Part shown: positions 52,651 through 62,752 of the stretch, in pieces
Numbering within the stretch: the stretch's first letter is position 1
Layout: every line of letters begins with the position of its first letter
NCBI RefSeq assembly: GCF_018127805.1
Contig: NZ_CP072334.1
Coordinates: 2,396,001-2,460,000, forward strand
Origin: Prevotella sp. oral taxon 475
Lineage (GTDB): Bacteria > Bacteroidota > Bacteroidia > Bacteroidales > Bacteroidaceae
DNA: 64,000 bases
Reading direction: 5' to 3'
Translations under genes and position numbers: made by a program
The notes under the pieces: model-generated
What the model was told of the DNA's origin: nothing
What the model saw: only the letters and a program-made list of their open reading frames with translations
Databases searched by the model: none

Positions 52651-54279
52651 TTACCACACGGCGTTGGTGGGACGCCATTTGTCTTTCCACAAATGGCGGG
52701 CATATTCGTAGCCATAGAGGTCGTAAAGATCGCTCATACGGCGAGAACGAGCCACAAATTCTTTAAAGTTTTTGCGCTCTGCCGGTGTCCATTGCACCTC
52801 GGCCAGGGCAGCCATGCGGGGCAGAACCATGTATTCTGCTTGCGTGGTGAAGGGGATATACTCTGTCCAAAGGTTGGCCTGAACGCCCAGAATGTGATTC
52901 TTGGCCTCGGGAGAAAACGTCGGCGGCGTGGGTTCGAACTCATATACCTTGACAACGGGCAGAAAACCGCCGATGGCATCGGGTTCGTTTTTAGTGTTTT
53001 TGCTTTGATAATAGTCGAAGTAAGCATGCGAGACGGGTGTCATGATCACGTCGTGCCCCTGCAAAGCGGCCTTTTGACCCGGCTCGACACCACGCCAACT
53101 CATAATCGTAGCACTCGGATGGATGTCTCCTTCCAGGATTTCGTCCCAACCGATGATGCTCTTTCCTTTGCGGTTGACGTATTTCTCGATACGATTCGTG
53201 AAGTATTGTTGCAGCTTTTTGACGTCGATGTTCTGCTCTTTGGCCAGTTGCTGACACTTAGGACATACCTCCCAACGTGCCGTTGGCGTCTCGTCGCCGC
53301 CGATATGGAAGTATTTAGCGGGGAAAATATCGCAGATTTCGTCGATGACTTTCTGCACAAAGGTGTAGATTTTCTCATTGCCCAGACAGAGCACGTCCTT
53401 GTATACGCCCCATTTATGGCCCACTTCATAAGGTCCTCCGGTGCATCCCAGTTCGGGATAGGCGGCCAAAGCTGCGAGCATATGCCCGGGCATGTCTATC
53501 TCTGGGATAACGGTGATATTGCGCTGACGGGCATATTCGACAATCTCGCGGGCTTCTTCCTGCGTGTAATAACCGCCATAGGCGATGCTGTCGTCGATCA
53601 TAGAGTTGTGTCCGACGACGGTTCCGCTTCTCTTCGATGCCACTTCGGCCAGTCGGGGCAGACTTTTTATCTCGATTCTCCAACCCTGATCTTCGGTGAG
53701 ATGCCAATGGAAGACATTCATATTGTGCAGGGCCATGATGTCGATATACTTCTTGATGAAACCGATGGGGAAGAAATGGCGCGCACAGTCGAGCATCATG
53801 CCTCTATAACCAAAGCGCGGGGCATCTGTTATCTGAACGGCCGGCAATGAAATCTGGCTTTCCGTGGTTTGTATGGGCAGCGATTTGCGCAGCGTCTGTA
53901 TGCCGTAGAATACGCCCGCCGAGGTATTGCCGGCAATCGTGATCTGTTTGCCGCTCACTGTCAGGCGATAGGCTTCCCGACCTTGTATCTTCGGGTCGAT
54001 CAAAAGCACGATGGAGGCTTGCCTTTTGTCTTTTTTAGCGGTCTGATGAAGGCGTATACCGATTATCTGGGCTACGTAGTCGGCCAGAAACGCTGCGTTT
54101 TGCTTCATCTCCGGGCTTGTTCCTTCGTAGACAATCGGCGTTGCTGACGAGAGAATAAAGGGTTGTCCCTTCATCGTTTCTATCTTTTGAGGCATCGGAA
54201 TCACGTTGTAATCCACGTTTCCGGCAGTAGCACTTAGCATGAAAGCGCATAAGGCAAGGGTCAATAGTTGTTTTTTCAT
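52651..54279 (-). CDS. GH20 beta-N-acetylhexosaminidase
   Basis: A 542-residue secreted GH20 enzyme (signal peptide about 1-19) without the extra C-terminal domain of its neighbour. N-terminal GH20b domain, TIM barrel with FGYRGMMLDCARHFF, FHWHLTEDQGWRIEIK, VIPEIDMPGHM and catalytic Asp329-Glu330 in HIGGDETP. The two GH20 proteins are clearly different (only motif-level similarity at the ends), so they probably have different linkage preference. It is downstream of the GH130 gene by 113 bases. Confidence 0.95.
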   Translation of the reverse strand: MKKQLLTLALCAFMLSATAGNVDYNVIPMPQKIETMKGQPFILSSATPIVYEGTSPEMKQNAAFLADYVAQIIGIRLHQTAKKDKRQASIVLLIDPKIQGREAYRLTVSGKQITIAGNTSAGVFYGIQTLRKSLPIQTTESQISLPAVQITDAPRFGYRGMMLDCARHFFPIGFIKKYIDIMALHNMNVFHWHLTEDQGWRIEIKSLPRLAEVASKRSGTVVGHNSMIDDSIAYGGYYTQEEAREIVEYARQRNITVIPEIDMPGHMLAALAAYPELGCTGGPYEVGHKWGVYKDVLCLGNEKIYTFVQKVIDEICDIFPAKYFHIGGDETPTARWEVCPKCQQLAKEQNIDVKKLQQYFTNRIEKYVNRKGKSIIGWDEILEGDIHPSATIMSWRGVEPGQKAALQGHDVIMTPVSHAYFDYYQSKNTKNEPDAIGGFLPVVKVYEFEPTPPTFSPEAKNHILGVQANLWTEYIPFTTQAEYMVLPRMAALAEVQWTPAERKNFKEFVARSRRMSDLYDLYGYEYARHLWKDKWRPTNAVW

Positions 54280-54392
54280 ATGATTGTTAATGATGGGTGA
54301 GTTTTCTTAGTCTTTAAATAGAAGGATTGCCAAGCGTGTTTTGAAAGCGGGTGAGCTTTGAGCGGAACTCAAAAACTCACCGGCTTGGAAAC

Positions 54393-55364
54393 TTAAATGC
54401 TGTTGTTCTTCACAAAGTCTACAATTTCTTTGATGTAGCCAAAGGCCATTCCTACGACGGTATCTGCCGCTCCGTAGTATACGGCCACTCGTTCTCCGTC
54501 TTGCAAAGCGGCACAAGGGAACACTACATTGGGCACATCTCCTTGCAGTTCGTAGGGTGCTGCGGGAGCAAGAAGATAGGGACGGGTGCGATAAAGCACC
54601 TTTTCGGGGTGGTCTTTATCGAGAATGGCCGCTCCCATCGAATAGCGAAAACCGTTGCAAGTGGTGATCACACCGTGATAGAAGATGAGCCAACCCTCGT
54701 CAACAAGGAACGGAACAGAACCTGCTCCGATCTTTGTGCACTGCCAAGCACTCTCCGGAAAGGGTGTCACTTTCATCACACAACGGTGCTCTCCCCAGTA
54801 TTTCATGTCGGGACTGTAACTCAAATAGATGTCGCCGAAGGGTGTATGCCCGTTGTCGCTGGGCCTACTGAGCATTGCATATTTGCCGTTGATCTTCTCA
54901 GGAAAGAGCACACCGTTGCGATTAAAGGGCAGGAAGGCGTTCTCGCACTGGTAGAACTTTTTGAAATCGAAGGTGTAGGCAATGCCGATCGTGGGTCCGT
55001 GATAGCCATTACACCAGGTAATCCAGTATCGATCCTCAATCCACGTTACCCGTGGGTCGTATTTATACTCGGATTCGATCATCTCTGTGTTGCCGGCCTC
55101 AAAAGAAATGGGTTCGTGTTGGATGTCCCAGTGAAGACCATCTTTGCTGAATCCGGCAAAGATATTCATCTGAACCGACTTGTTATCGCATCGGAATACG
55201 CCGGCAAAACCGTCTTCAAAGGGCACAACGGCACTGTTGAAGATGCTGTTTGAGGTAGGGATGTGGTAGCGTCCGATGACCGGATTCTTAGAATAACGCC
55301 ACATCACGTCTGTCGTTCCCGCAGGTCTTTCTTCCCAGGGCATGATGTCTTTTAGCTGTTTCAT
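54393..55364 (-). CDS. GH130 beta-mannoside phosphorylase (probable Man-GlcNAc phosphorylase)
   Basis: A 323-residue cytoplasmic phosphorylase without signal peptide, five-bladed propeller style ([90 protein letters not shown]). GH130 enzymes split beta-mannosides with phosphate to mannose-1-phosphate. In Bacteroidota N-glycan loci the subfamily in this setting acts on Man-beta-1,4-GlcNAc, and the neighbouring MFS carrier and glycosidases support that. The mannose-1-phosphate could feed GDP-mannose synthesis. It follows the MFS gene by 95 bases. Confidence 0.88.
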   Translation of the reverse strand: MKQLKDIMPWEERPAGTTDVMWRYSKNPVIGRYHIPTSNSIFNSAVVPFEDGFAGVFRCDNKSVQMNIFAGFSKDGLHWDIQHEPISFEAGNTEMIESEYKYDPRVTWIEDRYWITWCNGYHGPTIGIAYTFDFKKFYQCENAFLPFNRNGVLFPEKINGKYAMLSRPSDNGHTPFGDIYLSYSPDMKYWGEHRCVMKVTPFPESAWQCTKIGAGSVPFLVDEGWLIFYHGVITTCNGFRYSMGAAILDKDHPEKVLYRTRPYLLAPAAPYELQGDVPNVVFPCAALQDGERVAVYYGAADTVVGMAFGYIKEIVDFVKNNSI

Positions 55365-55459
55365 TGTTATTTTGGGTTTTTATGTTTTTGAATTGAATAG
55401 TCGATGAGCGATTCGTTTTTCTTCCTTTTATCTGAGAAAAGAAACAGGTTGAGGTTCTT

Positions 55460-56794
55460 TCACGAGACAGTTTCTCCTGATTCGCTTTCCGTTTTCACAG
55501 GGGCGGAATAAGTAAACGGCACGAAATAGGTGATAAGGAAGGCCGGAATGGTGGCCACCAGCGTAAAGACAAAGAAGTATTTGTAACCCAATGCATCGCT
55601 GATAAAGCCGCTGATGCTGCCCGGAAGCATCACTCCGAGATTCATAATGCCCGATGCGAAGGCGTAATGGGCCATCTGATGCTTGCCGGGAGCCACTTGT
55701 TGCATCATGAAAAGGGTAAGACCTACGAAGCCAAAGCCATAACCGAAGTATTCCAACGTGATGGCTCCACCGATGAGAAGACCGTTTTCCGGCTGATAGA
55801 AAGAGAGTAAGGTATAGGCCACAAAGGGCAAATTGAACACGCAACAGAGCGAGAAAAGCGTCTTTTTCAGTCCGAAATGCGAGATGTAATAGCCCGCAAG
55901 AATCGATCCTAAGACAAAGGCTGCTGCCCCGAACGTACCATAATAAATTCCGATTTCTTCTTCGCTAAGTCCCAAACCGCCGATGTTACGACCGGCTTTG
56001 AGGAAAAGCGGAACGATTTTCATCACAAACCCTTCTGCAAAACGATAGAGAATGATGAAACATATATAATAGATAATGTGTCGTTTGTGGAAGAAGTCGC
56101 CCAAAACCTCTAACAAACGCTGCCATGTTTCGCGAGCACTCTCGGCTTTTTTTACGGCTACTCCGCCTGAGGGAAGCATTCTACTGTGATACAAACTGAG
56201 TAAAACCAAAATGCCGCCAAGGGCCATCATCACGATCATCCAGGCTTGAACGGTGGCCCGTTGCATAACTTCCGCCGACGCACCGGGCACTCCTCCATTC
56301 TGTTTGAGCAGCCAACCGGCCAACCAAACCAGTCCTCCCGAGGCCACAATCTTGGCAATATTGTAGAAAGCCCCTTGCCAACCGATGAACCGAGCTTGGT
56401 CTTCCTTGCTCAGTTCCGACATATATACGCCATCGGCAGCAATGTCATGGGTAGCACCGCTAAAGGCAATGATGGCCATGAGCACAATGCAAAGGGTGAA
56501 GAAGTGGGGCAAATGCAGAGCCAAACCTACCAAACCGAAGCCCACACCCGTGATTAACTGTGAGAGAACGACAAAGAACTTCTTCGTTTTGTACATCTCT
56601 AAGAACGGGCTCCACAAGAATTTCAGTGTCCATGGCATCATAATCCACGACGTCCAAAAGGTGATTTGTCCGTCGCTGATGCCCATTCCCTTGAACATCA
56701 GTACCGAAACCATGTTCAGCACCACAAAGGGAAGCCCCATGGCAAAGTAGACTGAGGGCACCCAAGTGATGGGATTGCTTTTGATTGAGGTCAT
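55460..56794 (-). CDS. MFS transporter, probable oligosaccharide importer
   Basis: A 444-residue permease with 12 predicted membrane segments, AmpG/PAT-like (WVPSVYFAMGLPFVVLNMVSV; SWIMMPWTLKFLWSPFLE; GATHDIAADGVYMSEL). Beside a GH130 phosphorylase this fits the importer of Man-GlcNAc from the periplasm, as in the known Bacteroides N-glycan operon; the substrate is inferred from context. It sits 90 bases after the fucosidase gene. Confidence 0.85.
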   Translation of the reverse strand: MTSIKSNPITWVPSVYFAMGLPFVVLNMVSVLMFKGMGISDGQITFWTSWIMMPWTLKFLWSPFLEMYKTKKFFVVLSQLITGVGFGLVGLALHLPHFFTLCIVLMAIIAFSGATHDIAADGVYMSELSKEDQARFIGWQGAFYNIAKIVASGGLVWLAGWLLKQNGGVPGASAEVMQRATVQAWMIVMMALGGILVLLSLYHSRMLPSGGVAVKKAESARETWQRLLEVLGDFFHKRHIIYYICFIILYRFAEGFVMKIVPLFLKAGRNIGGLGLSEEEIGIYYGTFGAAAFVLGSILAGYYISHFGLKKTLFSLCCVFNLPFVAYTLLSFYQPENGLLIGGAITLEYFGYGFGFVGLTLFMMQQVAPGKHQMAHYAFASGIMNLGVMLPGSISGFISDALGYKYFFVFTLVATIPAFLITYFVPFTYSAPVKTESESGETVS

Positions 56795-56884
56795 TTTCTG
56801 TTGATGAATTTTGATATGTTTGAGTTTCTTTTGTTAGGAGATCCATATACGGTAGAACGCTTAATGGCTGCGAATCCTTCCCTT

Positions 56885-58747
56885 TCACCTCACGACAATC
56901 TGCTTCCACCGTAGTTGTTTGCCCTTGGATAGCCGAGTGGCAACCAATTTTAGGTAGCGCGTTTGTAAGCCCGGAAGCGTAAGAGTTTGAGGGATGGGAT
57001 TGTTCTCGATATTCGAAAATTCGCCACCCAGCCAGCGTTTCCACTCCAACATATCGTCAGAAGCATACAGTTCGTAGTGAGTGGCCAGTCCGTCTTGATC
57101 GTTTTCGAGGGGGATATACACCAGTTGGCGACAAGCTACAGGCTCTTGCAGATCTATGAGCACAGCGTTGCTGCTGTCGTTGGCTATCGCTATGTTCAGA
57201 GAAGGCATCTGTTCATGAGCCGTCGAAGCTTTTTGCAGTGCCGATGCCGGGATTTTTACGGCGTCCTTAGGCAGCGGTGGAGCACAATACACACCGATAT
57301 TCGAGATGAGCGGACAAGCCTTGGCATCATTGATGGTGAATCGTAGACGTGTGGTCTTGATGGTTGGGAAGCACACAATGCGTTTATAGCCAATCGTAGT
57401 GAGGCCCGTTGTACCCTCGGGAGCCCGTTCATCGCGCAGCGAAACCCACTTTCCGCCGACCCACGCTTCGAGTGTGAAACGCTTGACGCGCTGTCCCAGG
57501 GCGATATATTCCTGCGCAAGGAAACGGTTGATGCGTGTCGGTCGTTGGAAAGTCAGCGTCAGCGAAGCCCTTTTCACGCCATCATCGGTGGCCCAGTAGG
57601 TGTTTGTGCTACCGTCTATGGCCTTATCGGCGGCATAGGTCTTGCTTGCGCCGCGCACTTGCGATGCCGTTATCGTAGCGTTGCGGGCCAGATTGTGCGC
57701 CAGTTCGGCCCGAATCGTCTGCGCCATTGCCACGGCATGCGCCGAGTCGATAGGATGAATCAGTCCGTTTCGCGTGATGGGAAAGTTCAACAGCAGAGAG
57801 GCGTTGCGGCCCACCGACTCATAATACGTATCCACCAGTTTTTTTAAGCTTTTCACTTGGCTGTCTTCACGATCGTGATAGAACCATCCCGGGCGGATGG
57901 ACGTGTCGCATTCTCCGGGCGACCAGTGTTGTCCGCCCTCCTGTCCGTTCATCAATGTGTCTCTGGGCGTATCGAAAACATAGTCGATGGTGCACCAGTT
58001 GGTGAGTCCGGCAAATCCCTTCTCGGTTCCGATCCACCGCAATTCGGCTCTGTCTCCCCAAATAACCAGATTGGGTTGGAGCCGATGGATGAGGTCGAAT
58101 GTGGTCTTCCAGTCGTAGTAAGTGGCACCGTCGATTTGACGATTTTCCCTTGCTCCGCCATAATAACCTGTTCCGCCGTTAGCTCCATCGAACCAAACTT
58201 CAAACATTTCGCCATAATTGGTGAGCAGTTCTTCCAGTTGATTGCGAAAATAAGTGAGGTAAGCCGGACGGCCATAGTCGGCAAAATTTCGATCCCAGGG
58301 CGAGAGATACACGGCAAACTTCAGTCCGTATTCCCGGCAGGCATCGGCCAATTCGCGCACCACATCTCCCCGTCCGTCTTTCCACGGAGCGTTTTTTACC
58401 GAATATTCGGTGTATTTCGACGGCCACAGACAGAAGCCGCTGTGATGTTTGGCCGTGAGAATGATGCCCTTCATCCCGGCGTTTTTACAGGTGCGGGCCC
58501 ATTGTCGTGCATCCAAATGCGAGGGATTGAAAAGCTGCGGATCTTCATCACCGAATCCCCACTCCTGATCAGTGTAGGTATTGAGGGAATAATGCAGAAA
58601 GGCATAGGTCTCCAGCTCGTGCCATTTCAGTTGATTCGCATTGGGAATCGGGCCGCAGGGAGCGGGAACCGTCACAGGTTTCTTAGTGCCTGCACAAAGA
58701 CCGAGCGTCAGTGTCGTGAGAAACACTGCAAATAGGGTTCTTTTCAT
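56885..58747 (-). CDS. GH29 alpha-L-fucosidase with discoidin-like domain
   Basis: A 620-residue secreted enzyme (signal peptide about 1-20). The GH29 barrel shows WGFGDEDPQLFNPSHLDARQWA, ILTAKHHSGFCLWPSK and the nucleophile region FEVWFDGANGG; the acid/base is less clear. After about residue 345 an F5/8-type C region (KAIDGSTNTYWATDDGVKRASLTLTFQRPTRINRFLAQEYI) and a second beta domain follow. It removes fucose (core or antennary) from host glycans. It starts the run fucosidase-MFS-GH130-GH20. Confidence 0.94.
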   Translation of the reverse strand: MKRTLFAVFLTTLTLGLCAGTKKPVTVPAPCGPIPNANQLKWHELETYAFLHYSLNTYTDQEWGFGDEDPQLFNPSHLDARQWARTCKNAGMKGIILTAKHHSGFCLWPSKYTEYSVKNAPWKDGRGDVVRELADACREYGLKFAVYLSPWDRNFADYGRPAYLTYFRNQLEELLTNYGEMFEVWFDGANGGTGYYGGARENRQIDGATYYDWKTTFDLIHRLQPNLVIWGDRAELRWIGTEKGFAGLTNWCTIDYVFDTPRDTLMNGQEGGQHWSPGECDTSIRPGWFYHDREDSQVKSLKKLVDTYYESVGRNASLLLNFPITRNGLIHPIDSAHAVAMAQTIRAELAHNLARNATITASQVRGASKTYAADKAIDGSTNTYWATDDGVKRASLTLTFQRPTRINRFLAQEYIALGQRVKRFTLEAWVGGKWVSLRDERAPEGTTGLTTIGYKRIVCFPTIKTTRLRFTINDAKACPLISNIGVYCAPPLPKDAVKIPASALQKASTAHEQMPSLNIAIANDSSNAVLIDLQEPVACRQLVYIPLENDQDGLATHYELYASDDMLEWKRWLGGEFSNIENNPIPQTLTLPGLQTRYLKLVATRLSKGKQLRWKQIVVR

Positions 58748-58994
58748 TCGTCAATAAGGGGGTTAGTCTTAATTCAAGTTGAAAGGTACTGCTTTTTCTT
58801 TGTTCGCCCCACATCCTTTCACATTGTTTAAAGATAAAGACGTTCTGCAGTCGTTGCCGCCTCGAAACGGCTGGTGCAAAATTATAATATTTCCCCCACA
58901 AACGTTACATATAGAACGTTTTTGTTGCGCCAAACGAACAAAGCCCAGTTCGTTTGAGCATTGCCATGGCGAGAGAACATGACCGCACGTTTTT

Positions 58995-59082
58995 CAAAAG
59001 CTAAGAAAACGAAGGGCAAAAGCTAAGAAAATGAGGTGCGAAAGCTAAGAGAATGGAACGCAAAAGCTAAGAGATGAGAATT
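58995..59082 (+). repeat. AGCTAAG array 7 (four 22-bp units)
   Basis: Units start at 58995, 59017, 59039 and 59061, all direct, with tails AAAACG, AAAATG, AGAATGG and AGATGAG. The 615-bp gap between fucosidase and galactosidase genes otherwise holds a terminator (59137-59196), and I see no gene in it. Confidence 0.93.
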
Positions 59083-59136
59083 CGTTTTGTAAACGACTGA
59101 TGATCAGATGACTGGGCGTCGATATTCAGGAGCTTA

Positions 59137-59196
59137 AAAAGGCGATACCAACGGGATGTGTTTGCCTGTGCACAAACGCCGTTGGCATCGCCTTTT
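59137..59196 (-). terminator. terminator of the GH2 galactosidase gene
   Basis: 18-base arms AAAAGGCGATACCAACGG (59137-59154) and CCGTTGGCATCGCCTTTT (59179-59196), one mismatch, enclosing TGTGTTTG/CACAAACG. Followed leftward by TTTTTAAG. It is about 165 bases beyond the stop codon. Confidence 0.75.
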
Positions 59197-59362
59197 GGGG
59201 GTGTTGCCGGTCTTTCCTTCCGACTTGAACAACAGGTTGTGTCTCACGCTTTCCTGTCGAAAGGCTGAAAGTTCTCTCTCTCCTTCTGGATAGAAGGATG
59301 TGCTCTTCTCAAGAAAAAGGTATGTTGCTTGCGTGAAAGAGCAAAATAGGCTCTCCCGTTTT

Positions 59363-61765
59363 TTATCGAGAAGCAGAGCCGGCTGTGAGCGTTTTCGTGC
59401 CGGTAATGCCTCGTTGGGGGGCCGAGACGACGAGCTGAGCCGTTCCTTTCCGACCGTTACTCTGAACGGTAACCACTAATTGCCCATGGAAGAGACGCAT
59501 GTGGGGCTGATGAAAGAGCTCTAAAGAGGTGGCATCGCCATTGCAAACGGCCTTGAAATGGGCGGCACCTGTGCAGCGAAACGTGAGTTCATCGTCGGCA
59601 TCGGGACAGAGATTTCCGTCCTTATCTACCATCGAAACGGTGAGGTAGACCAGGTCTTCGCCATCGGCTTCAAGTCGTTGTCTGTCGGCCTCGATGACGA
59701 GATGATGGGGCTGACCGGCGGTTCGCACCACTTTTTCGGCTGCTTTGTTGCCTTTGGCATCGTAGGCCACCACCTTCAGTTCGCCGGGTTCATAGACGAC
59801 GTTGTTCCAGCGCAGGCGATAACGGTCTAAGGGGCTTGTCTTCTCTTTGGAAAGTCGGCCCTGACTCTTGCCGTTGACAAAGAGTTCGGCCTCGGGATAG
59901 CTGGTGTAGCAATAAACAGGGGTCGTCTTTCCCTCGCGACCGGGCCACGTCCAATGGGGCAGAAGATGGAGGGTGGGCTGCTGTGTGTTCCACACCGAGC
60001 GGTAGAGATAGAACCTATCTTTGGGCAATCCGGCCAAGTCCACCGCCCCGAAGTAACTGCTTCGCGAGGGCCAATAAGAGTAATAGGGCGTGGGTTCGCC
60101 CAAATAGTCGATGCCCGTCCAGATAAATTGCCCGATGGCCCATGAGTGATCGTCTTGCGCAGCGAAGTCTATATCGGGCAGATTGCTCCATCCACAGCAT
60201 TCCACATCATAGGAAGAGCATTGCCCATCGGGGTAGGTGGCCATCTTTTTCTCTTCCACCGGAAACTTATATACGCCCCGGCTGCTCACCGTCGACGTCG
60301 TTTCCGACCCGAGAAGGAAGCCCTGCGGCTGTTGGGAAATAAGCTCTTCGTAGAGATTCACACGGTAGTTGAATCCCGGAACGTCAAGGGCAGCATAGAA
60401 TCCACACTCGGTATTGGCCTTGGGATTGTCTCCTCCGCAGGTCACAGTACGACTGGGGTCGAGCTGATGACAGAACTCGGTCATGGCTTTTGCTCGTGCT
60501 GCGCCTTCTTTGTTCCACTGTTCGGGAATCTCGTTGCCGATGCTCCACATCACGATAGAGGGGTGATTGCGATGTCCGCGGATCAGGTTTTCGAGGTCTT
60601 TGCGCCACCATTCGTCGTAGAAACGGTTGTAGCCGTTCTTCACTTTGGGCTCTTTCCAGGCGTCGAAGCTCTCGGCCATGACCATCATTCCCATCGAGTC
60701 GCACACGTCCATCTGCATTTGCGAGGGCATGTTGTGAGAGGTGCGGATGGCATCGGCCCCCATTTCCTTCATCAAACGTATCTGACGAATGAGCGCAGCC
60801 TTGTTGACGGCGGCTCCAAGCGGACCTAAATCGTGATGCAAACACACGCCCTTGAACTTGCGCGACTGCCCATTGAGTTGGAATCCATGCGTCTTCGAGA
60901 TCGAAAGGGTGCGGATACCTACTCGCTGAGAAGTGCGATCGATGAGTCGTTTGCCCTGATACAAACTCAGACGGAGGGTGTAAAGGTGGGGCGTTTCGGG
61001 ACTCCAGAGCTGCGCCCGACTCACGTTCAGTGCCGCAGAGACACGTCCTTGTGCGTCGGCAGGCAAGCTTTTCTGTGCTGCTATGCGCCCGTTGGGATCG
61101 ATAAGGGCGATGTGAAAGCGCAGATGAGAGGCTGATGGGCGAGCCTTTGCCTGTGCGTCTACAGACAGTTGCGCCGTATTTTGGCGGACCGAAAGGGTGC
61201 GAAAGAAAGTGCTCCAGGGGTCGATGCGTGTCTCTCCGGTAAGGATGAGCTTCACGGGTCGGTAGAGACCGGCTCCGGGATACCATCTACTGCTCTCCTC
61301 TCGGTTGTTCAACGTCACGCGAAGTTGATTCTCTCCCGCCTTCACAAAGGGCGTAATGTCCAGTCGGAAGGCGTTGTAGCCATACATCCAACGGCCTGCT
61401 TCACGTCCATTGACATAGACAACAGGTTCGCTCATAGCTCCATCGAAGTAGAGTTCGGCATGTTGAGCACTTGCAGGTAGCCGGAAAGTGGTACGATATT
61501 CGCCCTCTCCAATCCAGGGTAATGCCCCCGAACGGCCTGTATGGTCTATGGCTTCGGTTTGTCCGTCTTGCTCGATGGCCAGGTGTTGGATGTCCCATTT
61601 GCGGTCGAATGGTCCTTGAATAGCCCAGTCGTGAGGCACTTTCACCTGCTCCCAGGTCTTTCCATCGCGCGTGAAACTCCATCTTGACAGAGTTGTTTCC
61701 TGTCTTGTCTGCGCCGTTGTGGCGGCAGACAGGGCGAGAAGCCCTGCTAAAATCAGTGGTCGCAT
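59363..61765 (-). CDS. GH2 beta-galactosidase-type glycoside hydrolase
   Basis: An 800-residue secreted enzyme with signal peptide (MRPLILAGLLALSAATTAQT). GH2 sugar-binding domain (VKVPHDWAIQGPF ... EGEYRTTFRLP ... VVYVNGREAGRWMYGYNAFRLDIT), immunoglobulin-like domain, TIM barrel with KGVCLHHDLGPLG, RTSHNMPS, acid/base Glu in VMWSIGNEIPEQW and nucleophile Glu in FLLGSETTST, then a C-terminal DUF4982-like and Ig-like domain (VYEPGELKVVAYDAKG; DGEDLVYLTVSMVDKDGN). It removes beta-galactose from host glycan antennae. The start before MRPLILAG is chosen over an in-frame one at 61807, because it gives a proper signal peptide. It is 51 bases after lgt. Confidence 0.93.
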   Translation of the reverse strand: MRPLILAGLLALSAATTAQTRQETTLSRWSFTRDGKTWEQVKVPHDWAIQGPFDRKWDIQHLAIEQDGQTEAIDHTGRSGALPWIGEGEYRTTFRLPASAQHAELYFDGAMSEPVVYVNGREAGRWMYGYNAFRLDITPFVKAGENQLRVTLNNREESSRWYPGAGLYRPVKLILTGETRIDPWSTFFRTLSVRQNTAQLSVDAQAKARPSASHLRFHIALIDPNGRIAAQKSLPADAQGRVSAALNVSRAQLWSPETPHLYTLRLSLYQGKRLIDRTSQRVGIRTLSISKTHGFQLNGQSRKFKGVCLHHDLGPLGAAVNKAALIRQIRLMKEMGADAIRTSHNMPSQMQMDVCDSMGMMVMAESFDAWKEPKVKNGYNRFYDEWWRKDLENLIRGHRNHPSIVMWSIGNEIPEQWNKEGAARAKAMTEFCHQLDPSRTVTCGGDNPKANTECGFYAALDVPGFNYRVNLYEELISQQPQGFLLGSETTSTVSSRGVYKFPVEEKKMATYPDGQCSSYDVECCGWSNLPDIDFAAQDDHSWAIGQFIWTGIDYLGEPTPYYSYWPSRSSYFGAVDLAGLPKDRFYLYRSVWNTQQPTLHLLPHWTWPGREGKTTPVYCYTSYPEAELFVNGKSQGRLSKEKTSPLDRYRLRWNNVVYEPGELKVVAYDAKGNKAAEKVVRTAGQPHHLVIEADRQRLEADGEDLVYLTVSMVDKDGNLCPDADDELTFRCTGAAHFKAVCNGDATSLELFHQPHMRLFHGQLVVTVQSNGRKGTAQLVVSAPQRGITGTKTLTAGSASR

Positions 61766-61816
61766 GTATGTGTTGAATGTTAAGTTGACGAGTAAACGAG
61801 TTGACAAGTCGATGAG

Positions 61817-62650
61817 TCAACGAGCGGATTTCTTTCTTTTCATGCAGTAAATGCCTGCTACGATGAAAGGCAGAGAGAGGATTTGCCCCATGTTGAGCCA
61901 CATTCCGCTTTCGAAATCCACCTGAATATCTTTGGTATATTCGATCAAAAAGCGGAAACTAAAGATGAGTGTGAGGCACAATCCGAAAAAGAATCCGGTG
62001 CCCACTCTTTGCGGTTGTTTGCGATACAGCCACCAACCCACCACAAAGAACACGGCATAGGCCAAGGCTTCGTAGAGCTGTCCGGGATGGCGAGGCAGCT
62101 GATCGACGCGTTCGAAGATAAAAGCCCAGGGCACATCCGTGGGTTTTCCGATGATTTCAGAGTTCATCAGATTTCCCAATCGGATGAAACAAGCCGTTAT
62201 CGGGGTGGCAATAGCGATGTCGTCGAGCACCTGCCAGAGATTCATCCGCGTCTTTCGATAGTAGCAATAGAGGGCGATCATCAGTCCGAGTGTGCCTCCG
62301 TGCGAGGCCAATCCTTCATATCCCACAAATTTCCAACTGCCATCCGAGAGATATTTGATGGGCAGAAACATTTCCACAACGTGCTGCCAGCTGGACAAAA
62401 AGTGCTCCGGCTGATAAAAAAGACAATGCCCCAGGCGGGCTCCTACAAGGATTCCGACGAAGCAATAGACGAAAAGCGGATCGAAATATTCGTCTTTCAC
62501 CTTTTGCTCCTTATAGAGTCGTTGCACAATGAAGTAGGCCAGGAGCAGTCCTATCAACCAACACAGGGAGTACCAACGAATGGACAATCCCCATAAACCG
62601 AATGCCTGCGTGTCAGGATTCCAAACAATATAATTCAATAGCTGTGCCAT
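61817..62650 (-). CDS. lgt: prolipoprotein diacylglyceryl transferase
   Basis: A 277-residue inner membrane enzyme with about seven membrane segments that transfers diacylglycerol from phosphatidylglycerol to the lipobox cysteine of prolipoproteins. Family signatures: [29 protein letters not shown] and [22 protein letters not shown], with HPGQLYEAL. It services the several lipoproteins seen in this window (SusD, GH18 and others). Between ychF (102 bases) and the GH2 gene. Confidence 0.96.
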   Translation of the reverse strand: MAQLLNYIVWNPDTQAFGLWGLSIRWYSLCWLIGLLLAYFIVQRLYKEQKVKDEYFDPLFVYCFVGILVGARLGHCLFYQPEHFLSSWQHVVEMFLPIKYLSDGSWKFVGYEGLASHGGTLGLMIALYCYYRKTRMNLWQVLDDIAIATPITACFIRLGNLMNSEIIGKPTDVPWAFIFERVDQLPRHPGQLYEALAYAVFFVVGWWLYRKQPQRVGTGFFFGLCLTLIFSFRFLIEYTKDIQVDFESGMWLNMGQILSLPFIVAGIYCMKRKKSAR

Positions 62651-62752
62651 CTGTCTTGGGATAAATAATAGATGTGTTTCAAAAGAAAGAAGAAAGACGA
62701 GGATGGAAAGGCTGATGCTCTTGAGAACCCTCCTTCATTCTTCATCCGACTT

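Noticed and set aside
9321..59082. AGCTAAG arrays as CRISPR arrays
   Set aside because: Units are contiguous 22-mers with a conserved core and only a few variable bases; there are no unique spacers of about 30 bp and no cas genes in the window.
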